This document shows, one piece after another, positions 1-11,838 of a stretch of 64,000 bases of DNA. The position numbers and the translations under genes were made by a program. Position 1 is the stretch's first letter. Each line of letters opens with the position of its first letter. The stretch comes from Dirofilaria immitis (taxonomy: Eukaryota > Nematoda > Chromadorea > Rhabditida > Onchocercidae), in contig JAKNDB010000109.1 in NCBI GenBank assembly GCA_024305405.1, forward strand, positions 2,108,001 to 2,172,000, in the 5' to 3' direction. Under the pieces are notes generated by a model, which was not told the origin of the DNA, did no database searches, and worked only from the letters and a program-made list of their open reading frames with translations.

Positions 1-1640
1 AATGATTGAGCGATATGCTTGAAAATTTGCCTCAAAACTGAAGATAAACCGAAAACGTTCTTGACTGTCTGAATTAAGATACAACGAACATAGCACGCTG
101 ACAAATGTTAGTTTTGAAATAATAAAATCATGATAATCCACTCATGACAGTCCAGCTCGAGTTTCTCAGATATAATCATAGACTGAATAGGATTAAAACA
201 ATGGAGCTATCACAATAAAGGTCGAGCAATTCTCATCGAGAGTCTCTAAGTTACGAAATTAATTTAATTGTAATTATGGGATGTGCATATAAAATACATA
301 AATTTCACCTTTACTTCTTATTTATTTTATTGATACTTGAAAAATTCTAAGATGAATTACATCCTCATACCTTCTTGCAAAATGAGACGAAGTGCAAGAC
401 ATTTTTGATGCGTAGTACATCAACTGTATTATTTAACTATTACTGCAATAGTAATCCACTGAAGTAGTGTATCACAAAGAATATCAAGTTTACTCCAGAG
501 TTAAGTGATTTCCTATAGTTTTCTAGTGCTACTGAGTGCTATGTTTAACAAGAAAAATAAGCATTTCTAAGCTAGTTTTATTAAATTATGCGTAATTTTG
601 TTTTGAGATAAAACTTGCTTCAGTACTTGCCTGATAGCTCAATGAATTTTTGCTTAAACTGACAGAGATGGCAGGGAATCTATTATCAAAAATATAATTC
701 CAAAAGTATAATAACGAGGAAGACATGAAAACTCTGGATATTTTCTTTCTTATTCATACATTGCAGCATTTGATTTTTTGATCTAAAAGTAAATTTTTAA
801 AAAGAATAAAAGAATTCTCAGCTAGCCAACTTTCCCAAACTTTAAATTCGATGTGTGAAAAGTTTTGACAATTTTTCTTTTCTTGGTCCGCAGCTAATAT
901 GATTTTGTCTGTTTATTTGTAGTAATTTCGACAAAAGATATCGAAAATGCAAGAAAGAATGTATTTCTCCTGAGTTATGGAAATTTTACAACTGGCTCAC
1001 CCAAACTGTCAGCGACAGTGAATGATTTTTGATAAAACCTAACAACACAAGCTTTACTCTCGATAAGATTACTGAAATCTTTGTATCAAAATAGATTGGG
1101 AAATACTAAGGAAATATTAAACAAACATATATCTTACTTCACTTATGGAGACTCAAATTCGCTCATCTACATTAGTACTTGACTATTCGTTACTTCTTTA
1201 CTCTGATACAAAGGGACTAAATTTGATAACATGAGCATAATATATGTTGAAGAACGCGAAAAAAAGTTTCAGTTCTCTCCACTTGTCAATGACATCAATC
1301 GCAGTGATGAAAAGTTGTCGAGGATATAGTACTTTTCTATTTAGGAAGCACATATTTCTAGAAATTGGTTTTTAGCAGTACATTTCTGAAACATTTCCTG
1401 ATAAAATCATTTTCTGGTATCCGTCCGGAAAACAAGAGGAAAGGGAACTACATGAAGGAATTTTACATGAATAGGACCAGATCACCAGAGCTCAATAAGC
1501 AACTACTAACAAATCTACTGACAACATGTCGAGCATATGCTTAAAATTCCCCACTATCTTATAACAAATGCTTTATTTGTCTGCTTAATCATAAATGCAA
1601 AATATTTTAATTTTCAAAAAAGTTGCTTTATTTATGCTGA
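1..1640. other. Intergenic, no recognisable gene
   Basis: AT-rich DNA with stops in all frames at short intervals. No exon with plausible splice signals, RNA gene or repeat was recognised. It may be intron or 5' flank of the open exon that follows. Confidence 0.5.
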
Positions 1641-2129
1641 AACTCAAGAAATAAAGTGTCCTGGAACATAGTGAGACGTATTGGCTCTTTCAGATTTACG
1701 ACAGATGTTAGCAAAGGCAATGACACGAAGGAGTCAGAAAAGAAACTTCTTGGAACCACGGAAAAAACGCAGGATATCACTCTTCAAAACAGTAATGATA
1801 GTATATTATTCTGGGAGATTAATATTCCCAAAGTTGATGAAAGCAAAGAAAATAATATACTTGACATTGATGACCATATTTACGATAATGAAATGGGAAA
1901 CGTACGAGGAGCAACAAAAGAAACGGATATTTTCCAACTTCCACAACAAGTTAATCCAGAAGAAGAGATTGTAGGAAGTACAACTGTTGGTAACAGCGAA
2001 ATGATCTCATCGCCGAATATCGCATTAAGATCAAATTGTACCTTGGTTATGATGCACCAGAATATATTTATATGGTTATTTGCTTCTTTTTATATATATT
2101 TGAATCTTAGTATTCCCCAATTCCAGTGA
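1641..2129 (+). CDS. Probable terminal exon of an unassigned protein
   Basis: The frame is open from just after a TGA at 1638-1640 to a TGA at 2127-2129, about 160 codons in very AT-rich DNA, which is long for chance. It has no ATG near its left edge (the nearest candidate is GTG at 1656), so it is more likely a spliced-in 3' exon than a complete gene; the sequence CTCAAG near 1643-1648 could be its acceptor. The protein is rich in Asn, Glu, Asp and Thr, and ends in a hydrophobic, aromatic stretch (FIWLFASFYIYL) that could be a membrane or GPI-type tail. I recognise no domain. Coding status is inferred only from length and composition. Confidence 0.4.
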   Translation, partial: NSRNKVSWNIVRRIGSFRFTTDVSKGNDTKESEKKLLGTTEKTQDITLQNSNDSILFWEINIPKVDESKENNILDIDDHIYDNEMGNVRGATKETDIFQLPQQVNPEEEIVGSTTVGNSEMISSPNIALRSNCTLVMMHQNIFIWLFASFYIYLNLSIPQFQ

Positions 2130-2139
2130 TTCAATCATT

Positions 2140-3325
2140 AATTTTTTTTTGAATTTATTTCTAATGAAAACGATTCTGATAATCTTTAATATCAAAAATA
2201 AGCACAACTCAGCAGAAATTCAGAGATTACCGAACGAATCATGTGAATACCCAAAATACTATTAATGATATAACAGAATATTATATTGAATTCTCATTTG
2301 GAGTATTTATATTATTTTCTAATTTTCTCATTTGGAGTATTTATATTACTTAAAATGACCACATTAAAATTTTCCAAAAAAATTTTGTAAAATTAATATG
2401 AGACCTTCTGTTTTCTCTTTTCGTGCATGTTAGTGCTGTCGAGAGCTTGAGTTCAAGAGGTGAAGTTATATAATACGACGTTTTTTCAAGGAAGTTGTAA
2501 GCTTTTTCCTGCTCACAACAGATTATTCAGCAAGAGAAGTACCAGTAAAAAGTGAATATATCAAATAGGAGTCATTGTACAGTATCTGTTTCGGTGTTAA
2601 AATTATTTTCATCTAAGGAGAAGGAAAAATGGTCGGACTGCATTGAATGACGAGTCATTATCTTTTCGATTTCTTGAAATAACCAGAATTAAAACTCTTT
2701 GTTACTTCAAAACAACTCAAATTCTACTTTAAAATTCACTAAAAAGCGTGTAAAATTAAGAAGTAAAACTTCAAACGATGGAACATAAAAATATATTCCA
2801 AGTTAATCATCCGGGAATCAGAAGATATTACGCCATCAAGAAATGGAACCTTCGTCTGAAACACGGCTGTGGTCTGTTTATAAAGATATATACAATTACA
2901 GTGATAAATAAATGTTGATAAGACTTGTGGCAAATCATAACTAACTGAGGAGATAGCGGATGCCAACAGTTAGTACTGGGAGCAATCTCAGCATCGAGGA
3001 TAACTAGTCTGAAAAGATTACTCAAGTAACTTGCTACTAGTAACTCCAACAGGTAGAGCGTTCAACCTTTTTCATTGGAAGCAATCCACAATCTGAAAAA
3101 CTGTGTGAAAATCATGACCGATACTATCCATCCACTAACTTATATATCCACTAGTTTTTACAATAGGAGGAGAAAAAAAGAAATCAATCGAAAAATACCG
3201 CTAAATATAATGCGATGCAACTAAAACAACACTTAGAACAGTTCGAGACTATGACAACTTGAGATACATAGACGGTTGCACTGAGAGTCCAACAAAGTGA
3301 TACAGTCATAATTATCATTATTAGT
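2140..3325. other. Intergenic, nothing recognisable except a short duplication
   Basis: Apart from the 34-bp tandem duplication at 2293, only short open frames occur here, and none has plausible composition or splice context. Confidence 0.5.
2293..2350. repeat. Two-copy tandem duplication, 34-bp period
   Basis: The block starting CTCATTTGGAGTATTTATAT occurs at 2293 and again at 2327 with a near-identical linker. It lies in noncoding DNA. Confidence 0.85.
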
Positions 3326-3508
3326 TGGGGATTATTGGCAGAGCGCCAGTGAATGGGGTCTCCTAGATCGGATTTACGCGATTTTGTACGGAATGGAAGG
3401 GGAGTGGGTAGGGTGAGGCATACCATTAGAAGTTGTCGTGGAAAATTTGGGCGTTCCCGGATTAGTGAGGATGGTGTGGGTAGGTTTGCTAGACCGGCAA
3501 GGGACAAA
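3325..3508 (+). other. G+C-rich patch with short open frames, possible exon or ncRNA
   Basis: This is markedly richer in G than its surroundings. A TTATTAG acceptor-like site ends near 3325. Frame 1 from ATG 3353 runs about 50 codons, Arg/Gly-rich, to a TGA near 3508. A second frame after the acceptor encodes about 29 residues, rich in Trp and Tyr. The reverse strand is open across 3184-3546. None of these products is recognisable. It could be an exon of an unannotated gene or a structured RNA. Confidence 0.25.
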
Positions 3509-3509
3509 G

Positions 3510-4547
3510 TGAAGTGATTACTGATCTTTATGGGACGTCTAGTCATGTTAAGGACAAGTTTATCAGTTATAATAAATAATATCTAAATGTCATGTTCGGG
3601 AAAGTGAATTGTTTAATCGACTACATAAAACTTTAAGGAATCTTTGTGGTGTATGTTTCAAAGTTTATCTCTGCTGCACTATATTGTTCTTTATGTTTTA
3701 ATGTGGAATTAGCTTCATAAGTACTAGCACCACAACACTGTCATCGTCGTCTGTTCAATTCTTTTCGCTTTTACTTTGGGATGTTTTTGTTGAATGCTGT
3801 ATCTTTATGCCTCCTTCCTCAAAAGTAAAAGTAGAGCAATGTACAGCGGAAATCAAGTGGTTTGTAAATGACGAATTGCTAGGTTGATTCAGTGACATGT
3901 AATGTATAAGGGTTAAGCAAAGTAGTGAACTTGACAGCGGTGCTACTGAGTCATATCAAGAGCTAAGTGCTTGATCTTTAATCTTTCGAATGTGAAATTA
4001 TTAACGAATATAAATTTTTATATAGATTAACAAATGATTGTGCTGCTTATTTTGATGATGAATTTTGCCGTTACTGATTCTAAATAATGTGGATCTCTAT
4101 TCGTTATGTTAATGTCTGGTCTTCTTTGATGGAATTATGCGTCATTAGTTACGACAATTGGATTAATCTTTTAATTTCTAATGTTCTATTAATTAATGAA
4201 TGATATATTCTCTCGTTATTCTCGCACACAATACACTCATTATTTTCTAATATATAAAAAAGTCTTTAAAAAAACATGAATTCGATTATGAAAACGATGT
4301 TATAATGTGCAGTTTGCTGGAATATTTCCAGGACGTTTTGCTTTCGTTTCTTGGATTTGCACATCAGCATTGTTTTAAATGCCATTTACATTCAAAGATT
4401 ATTTCTGCAGATTAAAATTGCTGCTGTATTTGTTATACGGTTACTTTAAAAATATAGCGAAGAAGCAAAGAAAGCAGAGAGTTTCATTTTTTATGACGCA
4501 TTTCTGTACTGTTATCGTAATGACTGAATTAAATCTGTTTGCCTTTT
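3510..4547. other. Upstream region of let-60
   Basis: AT-rich and T-rich with no gene recognised. It probably holds the let-60 promoter, but no specific element can be named. Confidence 0.45.
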
Positions 4548-4555
4548 TTTCCAGC
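4546..4555 (+). promoter_or_regulatory. Candidate trans-splice acceptor for let-60
   Basis: A pyrimidine run ending in TTTTTTTCCAG lies about 60 bases before the let-60 ATG with no coding exon upstream. That fits spliced-leader addition in nematodes, although a cis-spliced 5' UTR exon would look the same. The resulting leader would contain a 4-codon upstream ORF (ATG at 4567, TAA at 4579-4581) that could dampen translation. Confidence 0.4.
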
Positions 4556-4597
4556 TCTTATTTCGAATGAAGAGTGATTAAGCTAAAAGTAATTTAA

Positions 4598-5427
<830 letters not shown>

Positions 5428-5457
5428 AGTTTTAAAATTATTTGGAACTTTTGCCAT

Positions 5458-5500
5458 GTTATACGGTTTGCGTGCTTCTGCCAAGTTATACGGTTTGCGT
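5458..5500. repeat. Two-copy tandem duplication, 27-bp period
   Basis: GTTATACGGTTTGCGT occurs at 5458 and 5485, in the let-60 3' flank or UTR. Confidence 0.85.
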
Positions 5501-7001
5501 AAAAGCTCAAGAATTCCTGGTATGAATGCTCTGATTAACTTCTATTTCTTAGTGAAAAGCACTGTTTTAACGTCTCAGTGTAACGCATATGGGAAGGGAA
5601 TGATTTCTCGGACTTCTTGGTTTTAACCGGTGCGTTTTATGATTTGCTTTTCCAATTTGCCAGTACGGTTATACTTTCCACTGATTTCATTTTGCAGATT
5701 TATGTGAAATTACTAAGTTAACAAATATTTCCGATATCATATCAGTTCTGCAAATTGTATGAGTTTGTAAATTTTCTTTACCACGGTAATTAAAGATTTG
5801 AAATTAATATTGTTCAAATAGAAGAAATTACTAGGAGTGTAATGAAACTTTATATTTTTCATACGAAAACATCATTTCTTCCTGCTCTTCGATCCAATAC
5901 AATTTTTTAATATTGTAAGCTGTCAATTTAACAATTAGTAGCGTTTGTGAACGGTAACAATTCCTGTCGCTCATATCACTTCCGCTTGCTGCGGCATGTT
6001 TATTTGCTGTTTTAGAGTAACATTATATTCAAATATGGTTTTTGTGAATTCTGCATGTTGAAGAATGATATGTATTTAGTGTTGCTGCCGGTGGGCTGCT
6101 TTTGTTATTGAACTTAACTACTTTGTTTTTAAATTTTAGTGCTCTATATTATTGGTAAAGTTCAATTTTTCTGCGCGTGTTTATAGACGTCATTTCGTGG
6201 CTTAAGGAACGAAGCAGGAAAAGCTGCTTCAGATTCCTCTTTCTGTTTTTTTCTTTTCCTTCGCAAATTCAAAATGTATTTAAAAGTGGTGTTTCAAGCG
6301 GAATTATGTTTATCTTACAGTGATACAATGCAAGATTTGTTATATTACTTCATTTTACTCTCAATTATATATCGCGGAATTCAAAGCGTTTAAATAATTA
6401 CTATCGATTTTAGATTAGTGTTAGCTATAGGTCATTTCTTTTGGGAACTGAGTTGGTCCAGGTTACGTATTGGTCTAAAGTAATAATGACCTACTGCTTT
6501 TATGACTAATTTTATTTGCTTTTTGGATTTCATTATGAAAAACACTATTAGACATTAGGCATAGCAATAATACGAGTTGCTTAATATGTTATTTCGCTTT
6601 GTGTGAGAAATTATTGAAAATATGCCGAAAGGTCCAATGATGTGGCATTTTATTAGAGATTAAAATAATGTATGACATGATAGTACCGCAACTACCCGGT
6701 GTCTTCCTAATTTTGTTTATTGATTATTAATATTTTCAATTTCGTTTTTTATTGTTGAAAATTTTGCTCGTGCTGAGTATACAATTCTGTTTATAGAAAC
6801 GATGATGATTTTCAGATGGTTTGCTAGTTTGTGTTTAAATTTTTTCTAGTGGCAACGACAATACTGATCAGTCGGTAAAATACTTGAACAACATATCGGT
6901 AGTTTTTTTTCATATTAAAACTGAGAATGAAAAAGCAAATTTGTAGAATTTTCAAGAGAGGACAGGTAATCTACTTTCTCTGTTTTGAAAAGTTAATTTA
7001 C

Positions 7002-7071
7002 GTTATTTTCCGAGGATTTCCGAACTATATTCATAAAGTTATTTTTCCGAGGATTTCCGAACTATATTCAT
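7002..7071. repeat. Two-copy tandem duplication, 36-bp period
   Basis: A block containing CCGAGGATTTCCGAACTATA occurs at about 7002-7034 and 7038-7071, differing by one T. Confidence 0.85.
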
Positions 7072-7744
7072 TGTTCGATTTAGAAAATCTTTTTACTTTG
7101 TTGGCTTTGCTTCATTCTTAAATAGAATATGATATCGTGGGGAAGTGGTGTTCTGATGCTTTCAAATTTAGATACCTGAAAAATCTCATCGGTTCTTTTA
7201 CGAAACTATTTAGACTGCAATACGTATAACGTATAGATGCTCTTTCAGCACGATATGTTTAGTCACTCTTGATCGTGTTAATATCTGTTCTTTTTGTCTT
7301 TGATATTGATGGAATAATATTTATGTGTACATTATCACTTCTGTTATACTTTGCATATTTTTATAATGTAATTGTTTCTGTTTCATGTTAATTTTTGCAT
7401 TAAAAGTTTGCTCACTGCAATTGCTGTTTCTTGTATGTATTATTGTTCATTCAGCCCACATATTTCGGTGCGTTTCTTTTTCTTTTTAGTATGAGGTATC
7501 GATTTTTATGATATATTCTTGATTTTAAAATTGATTCAATAGTGAACGGTTTCAATTAAATTGGTAGAAAAATTAATCAAGTTAATAAATTTCTGGTAGC
7601 AGTATGAATTGTACATTAAAAGAAGTTTCTTAAACGGAATTAAATCGTTTGAATTATGCATTACTAACTGAAAAGGAATAAAATGAAGAAAGTAGCGTCA
7701 TTTGTAATTTATGGATGACTCTGAGTGCAACGGTTGCCTTTCAG

Positions 7745-10700
7745 ATGACTCGTAAAAGAAAAAGTGATATAGATATTGCACAAAACTGTTCTGAAGGGCG
7801 AGTTGGTGATCTTGGTCCTAATGAGGTCAGTGACGGTAAGAGATTTGCTATCCGATTTGTGAATAAGATTGTAAATATGCCTTCTGAGATGTTGATAAGA
7901 AGATTTCGAAAGATGTTAAAATTAATTTGAAGAGGATGGCCTCCATTTTTTACGGGTTTTTACATCCAATTTTTCATTTACTTTTAGCAATGGGTGGTGT
8001 TTGGAACAGTGAATTCATGAAAGATTTTGAAAAACGCTATGGCCATCGTGAATGTAATAAGAAGTACAGTTCGCTTTTGTTTTAATTATAATTTCGGTTC
8101 GAATTTGATTGAGCTAGGCATGTACTATATATAAATCTGGAGGTACTTTTTTTCGAACTCTCATGGATGTATGGTATTCAACAAGAATCTTTTTAAAAAG
8201 TTGTCGAAGACATTAAAATGTTTGGTTGAGTCTGGAAAAGTATTGTTTTGATTTTTTTTCTTCAGATGGAAAAAAGAGACTTGGAGCAACAGTTGAGCTC
8301 TTCGGGATCGAATTTTTGTGAGGAAGAAGAACTGGCTGCAAATACTGAAAATATTGAACAGAGCATAGAATATCCTTCGGAGCTTGTTGAATACATGAAA
8401 CAAGTTGCTTGCATTATTAGGGATGGTGCGTATGATGCGTCAGGTAGATTAAAATCTAAAGATTGGTATCAAAAGATTTTGCACAGAGCTTGAAGATTTA
8501 TTTTATGTTAGGAGTTCATTGGAATAAATTCAGGTATTCCTGCTGATTTACGAAAGAAGTGTTTGGAGGAATGCCAAGGTTTTGAAATTTCTTTGTGCAA
8601 GTACAGTACATCTTGCTATCTAATTGATGAAATATTCAACAGCTTTCGCGATGCTGCAAAACAATGGTTTAAGGTTATGCAATTGAGAAAAGAGATTTTG
8701 CTAGAACTTCTTTGCATTCCTTCGGCCTGTCACACTTTGGAAACGTTGCTTTCTTCGTTATGTAACATTCTGGATGCCGAGGTATTGTATTTTTTCAGTT
8801 AGTCTCACTCGCAATTATTGAACTGATTTTTATTTCTTTCATTAGTTAAAAATTGTAGAAATATGGCTCAGTCGAAATTTTTAATTCCAATTATTACTCA
8901 TATGGATAGTTTGATATATGGAATTTTCTTCACTTCCAAATACTGTAAATATTTAAGTATTCTGACATGACTGTACTCGCTGAGCACTGCTCAGGAACAT
9001 CAGATACATCGCATTGAATAATTTTTCACTGTAAATTGTAATTTGTTCCAGATTATTGGTCATTTGGTGGATCTAGTTTTAGAGAATTGGATTCAGCTAA
9101 TATCTGATAGAAATGCCAGTCATTTTATTCGTACTCTTACATACTGCCTCATTGGCCTCAAAAGGAAGAGATCGGAAGAGAAAGAAAAGTCTTTAACGAA
9201 AAATGTTGTGTCCGAAAAAATGCAGATCAGTCCAGCAACTAAAGCAAATTTCAGAAGGATTGCAAATATGGCTCTGAATTATACTTCAATGAACGGTAAG
9301 TAGTGCGGTCAGCTGCGTTATTCAGTTTTGAGAATTTGAAAATGAGAATGGAAATTGATTCTTTGAAACAATTTTTTCTAATATAAAGTGTCAGATACAG
9401 TTATTTATAAATGGGGATTTACAGCCATTTTGGATAATGAATCAGTTTCGTTGGTGCTGCAGGATGTGGTCGAATGCGACTCAATTTTTCAAACTGGCTG
9501 TCTTCGAAAATTTGTTGAAGCAGCTTGCAGGGACCCTGATTCCGTTTTAAAACAATGGAAGGGAAAGCAGACTTCTCATTTATGGGACATTATAGTACAG
9601 AAGGTTTGTATTTTAAATGTTTATTTAACTGGGACTTGGCTAAATTGGCTGCAGTAATAATCTTCACATTATTTATAGGCTGATGAGGATCTTCGTCAAA
9701 GTTTGTATCATTACGTTTTAGAAGGCAAATTATTCGATCTCAGTTTACACATGTTCGCCAACTTCCCACTGCAAAAATATCTGTTATCAGTAAAATCAAG
9801 TGAATTGGTATGCATTTATTAGTTCCCACCAAAGAAATTATTTTAAGTCGGAAAAAATCAGATGTCTGATAAGGCATAAGTGAAACATGGATTGAATTTT
9901 TCGATTCTTGTCTGTTTTAAGTGAATTAGTTCAGCTAAGAATTCAGGAAAATTAACGATTTCCGAAGGTCGTGGTTTTTAATAAATTCTCATTAACCATT
10001 TAAATATACTATTAAATAATCGAATTAGAGATTCTAAGTTTAATAATGTCTCTATTATATCAGTCACAGTATTTTGATCTGTTGTTTTTACTCCACGTTT
10101 CTCTTACATATATATACTAACAAGCCTTTTCTTTTTCATTTGTTGCGCATGAACATTCCAGATTACCAACGTTTTTGGCGAACTTATGACCCACTTTATG
10201 GATATTTGCGCTGAACGTAAGTGGAGAATCGTTAATGCATTGGTTCATATGGCCCGCAACAGAGATGAAGTTATTATTGTTAAAAAGCTAAGGAATTATT
10301 TCAAATGCGGTTCCAAGTCTGCAAGACTAGTATTTATACCCTGTGTATTCACTCTTACTTCTCGAACTTCTGCACAATGTAAATTTCCCGATAGTTCATA
10401 TTTTTTCCAGTCGGCTGGTTTTTTTCTTTTTGTTTGAAATACCGGTAAGGTGTTACTTGTCCAATTGAAATAGGTCTCTTATACTGCAGTTGGAGTTACG
10501 GGGACTTTTGATGTTGTGAAAGGACAACTATGTGGATCGCTTATTCTTCAAGAACTTGTAAATTATAAGCATAACAAGACCGTAATTATGTCAATGAAAT
10601 CGTTAGCGCATACAACAGTTTTCGAAATGGCTCAAGATAAGAAAGGCAGTTTTTTACTGCAAGCTGTTTTTAAATCTTCTACCGTTTCGCGAAATGACAA

Positions 10701-11480
10701 AGAACTGATTGCTAAATCTCTGAAGGTTAGTACTTTACAACAGTTATGAAATAAATAACTTTTTATAACACAGCAATCATTTAGCGATGCTTTCTTTATA
10801 AGTGGCTGTTCTCAAAGCTGCAGAATTATTTTAGGTAATACTTTCTGCGGAGTATTATATTAAATCATAATTTTCATATATACGTGTACTTGTCATTGCA
10901 GCTGAAGTGGTATGAACTGATAACTAATAATGTTTCGAGCCATGTATTCGACGTTCTCTGGGCAAATGATCTTTACAATATCGTGGAAAAAGAAGAATTA
11001 ATGGATGCTCTGTCGAAGAAAGTGATTGAGGTACATTTCCTTTTTTCAGTTCAAAAACTTGACTGAAGCTGACATTAAGACCGTATTTGTGTTTGCATTT
11101 CTTTGTAGCTGTAGGAAACATTTCCATAATTTTGTGATTTAGCAGAGGTTGAATTGTCTTTTTGGAAGTCTTACACGTCGCTTTTTTTATTTATATAACA
11201 AACAGCTTGCATAGCGTAGTAAACATTGGCTTTTAGTCCGTAGTTTCATAATCAACTAATGTAACGGTTCCTTTATTGTTACTAAGGGTCTTCCTTCCAC
11301 AAAATTTGGAGGTAAATAATGTTTATACTCCTTACTAAGCTGGACTCTTGCGAAGTTCGGAATACTGTTGTGAGCCTGTTGCTTTCAGAATCACTGCAAA
11401 ACACTGCGTTTGATGTGTATGAAATTGGATCTGCGAAAATTTAGAGAACAGCGAAAAAATGGCTGAGAGAGCAGGAATAA
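7745..11480 (+). CDS. NOP9: NOP9-type nucleolar PUF-repeat protein
   Basis: NOP9 binds pre-rRNA and is needed for 40S maturation in the nucleolus. Supported exons: 8265-8443, 8534-8781, 9052-9295, 9389-9603, 9679-9807, 10162-about 10344, 10474-10725 and 10902-11030. Diagnostic blocks are ANFPLQKYLL (human NOP9 has ANFPLQRLL), CGSLILQELV, GSFLLQAV and SSHVFDVLW. A probable terminal exon at 11389-11480 ends in WLREQE, matching the basic NOP9 tail, but needs one extra A at its A6 run. A short exon near 11289-11312 ending TKFG would link it. The N-terminus is unresolved: ATG 7745 opens a basic 30-codon exon ending at 7835, and 7988 onward may be another exon, but the phases into 8265 do not join cleanly. 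Residues 150-190 of the visible product are basic and Lys-rich. Confidence 0.85.
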
Positions 11481-11838
11481 GACTTATAGAAAAACTTTCC
11501 TACAGTTTTTGTTGTTTGGAATTGAAAATAAATTATCTAGAAACTTGTGGTCCGCATTCAATTCCTATGAAAAAAAAAGGGAATGAAAAAAAGAATGAAT
11601 CAGGCGAACTCATAAAGTCTGGAAAGCATAAAAAATATCGCAAGTTCATCTCTAATAGAATGAAAAACAATCTCTGTAAAGTAATTCAGAATCTATCCCA
11701 CGGATAAACACTTTGCAATAGTTTTCTACAAGAATAAGCAAAACGCGAAATACGGAAATGACGAATATGACAAAAATGTGGAAAATCTAAGCAAAAACGA
11801 GAAGGAACTGCACTGTGCTTTTAAATACATTTTATAGT
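11481..11838. other. Short convergent intergenic gap NOP9/PGM3
   Basis: About 360 bases between the probable NOP9 stop and the PGM3 stop on the opposite strand. The open + frame at 11459-11707 overlaps the NOP9 tail in another frame and has no independent support. Confidence 0.5.

Larger units (their letters stand above)
5428..7744. other. Intergenic between let-60 and NOP9
   Basis: About 2.3 kb of T-rich DNA. The first part probably contains the let-60 3' UTR. Two short tandem duplications (5458 and 7002) are present, but no gene is recognisable. Confidence 0.5.
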
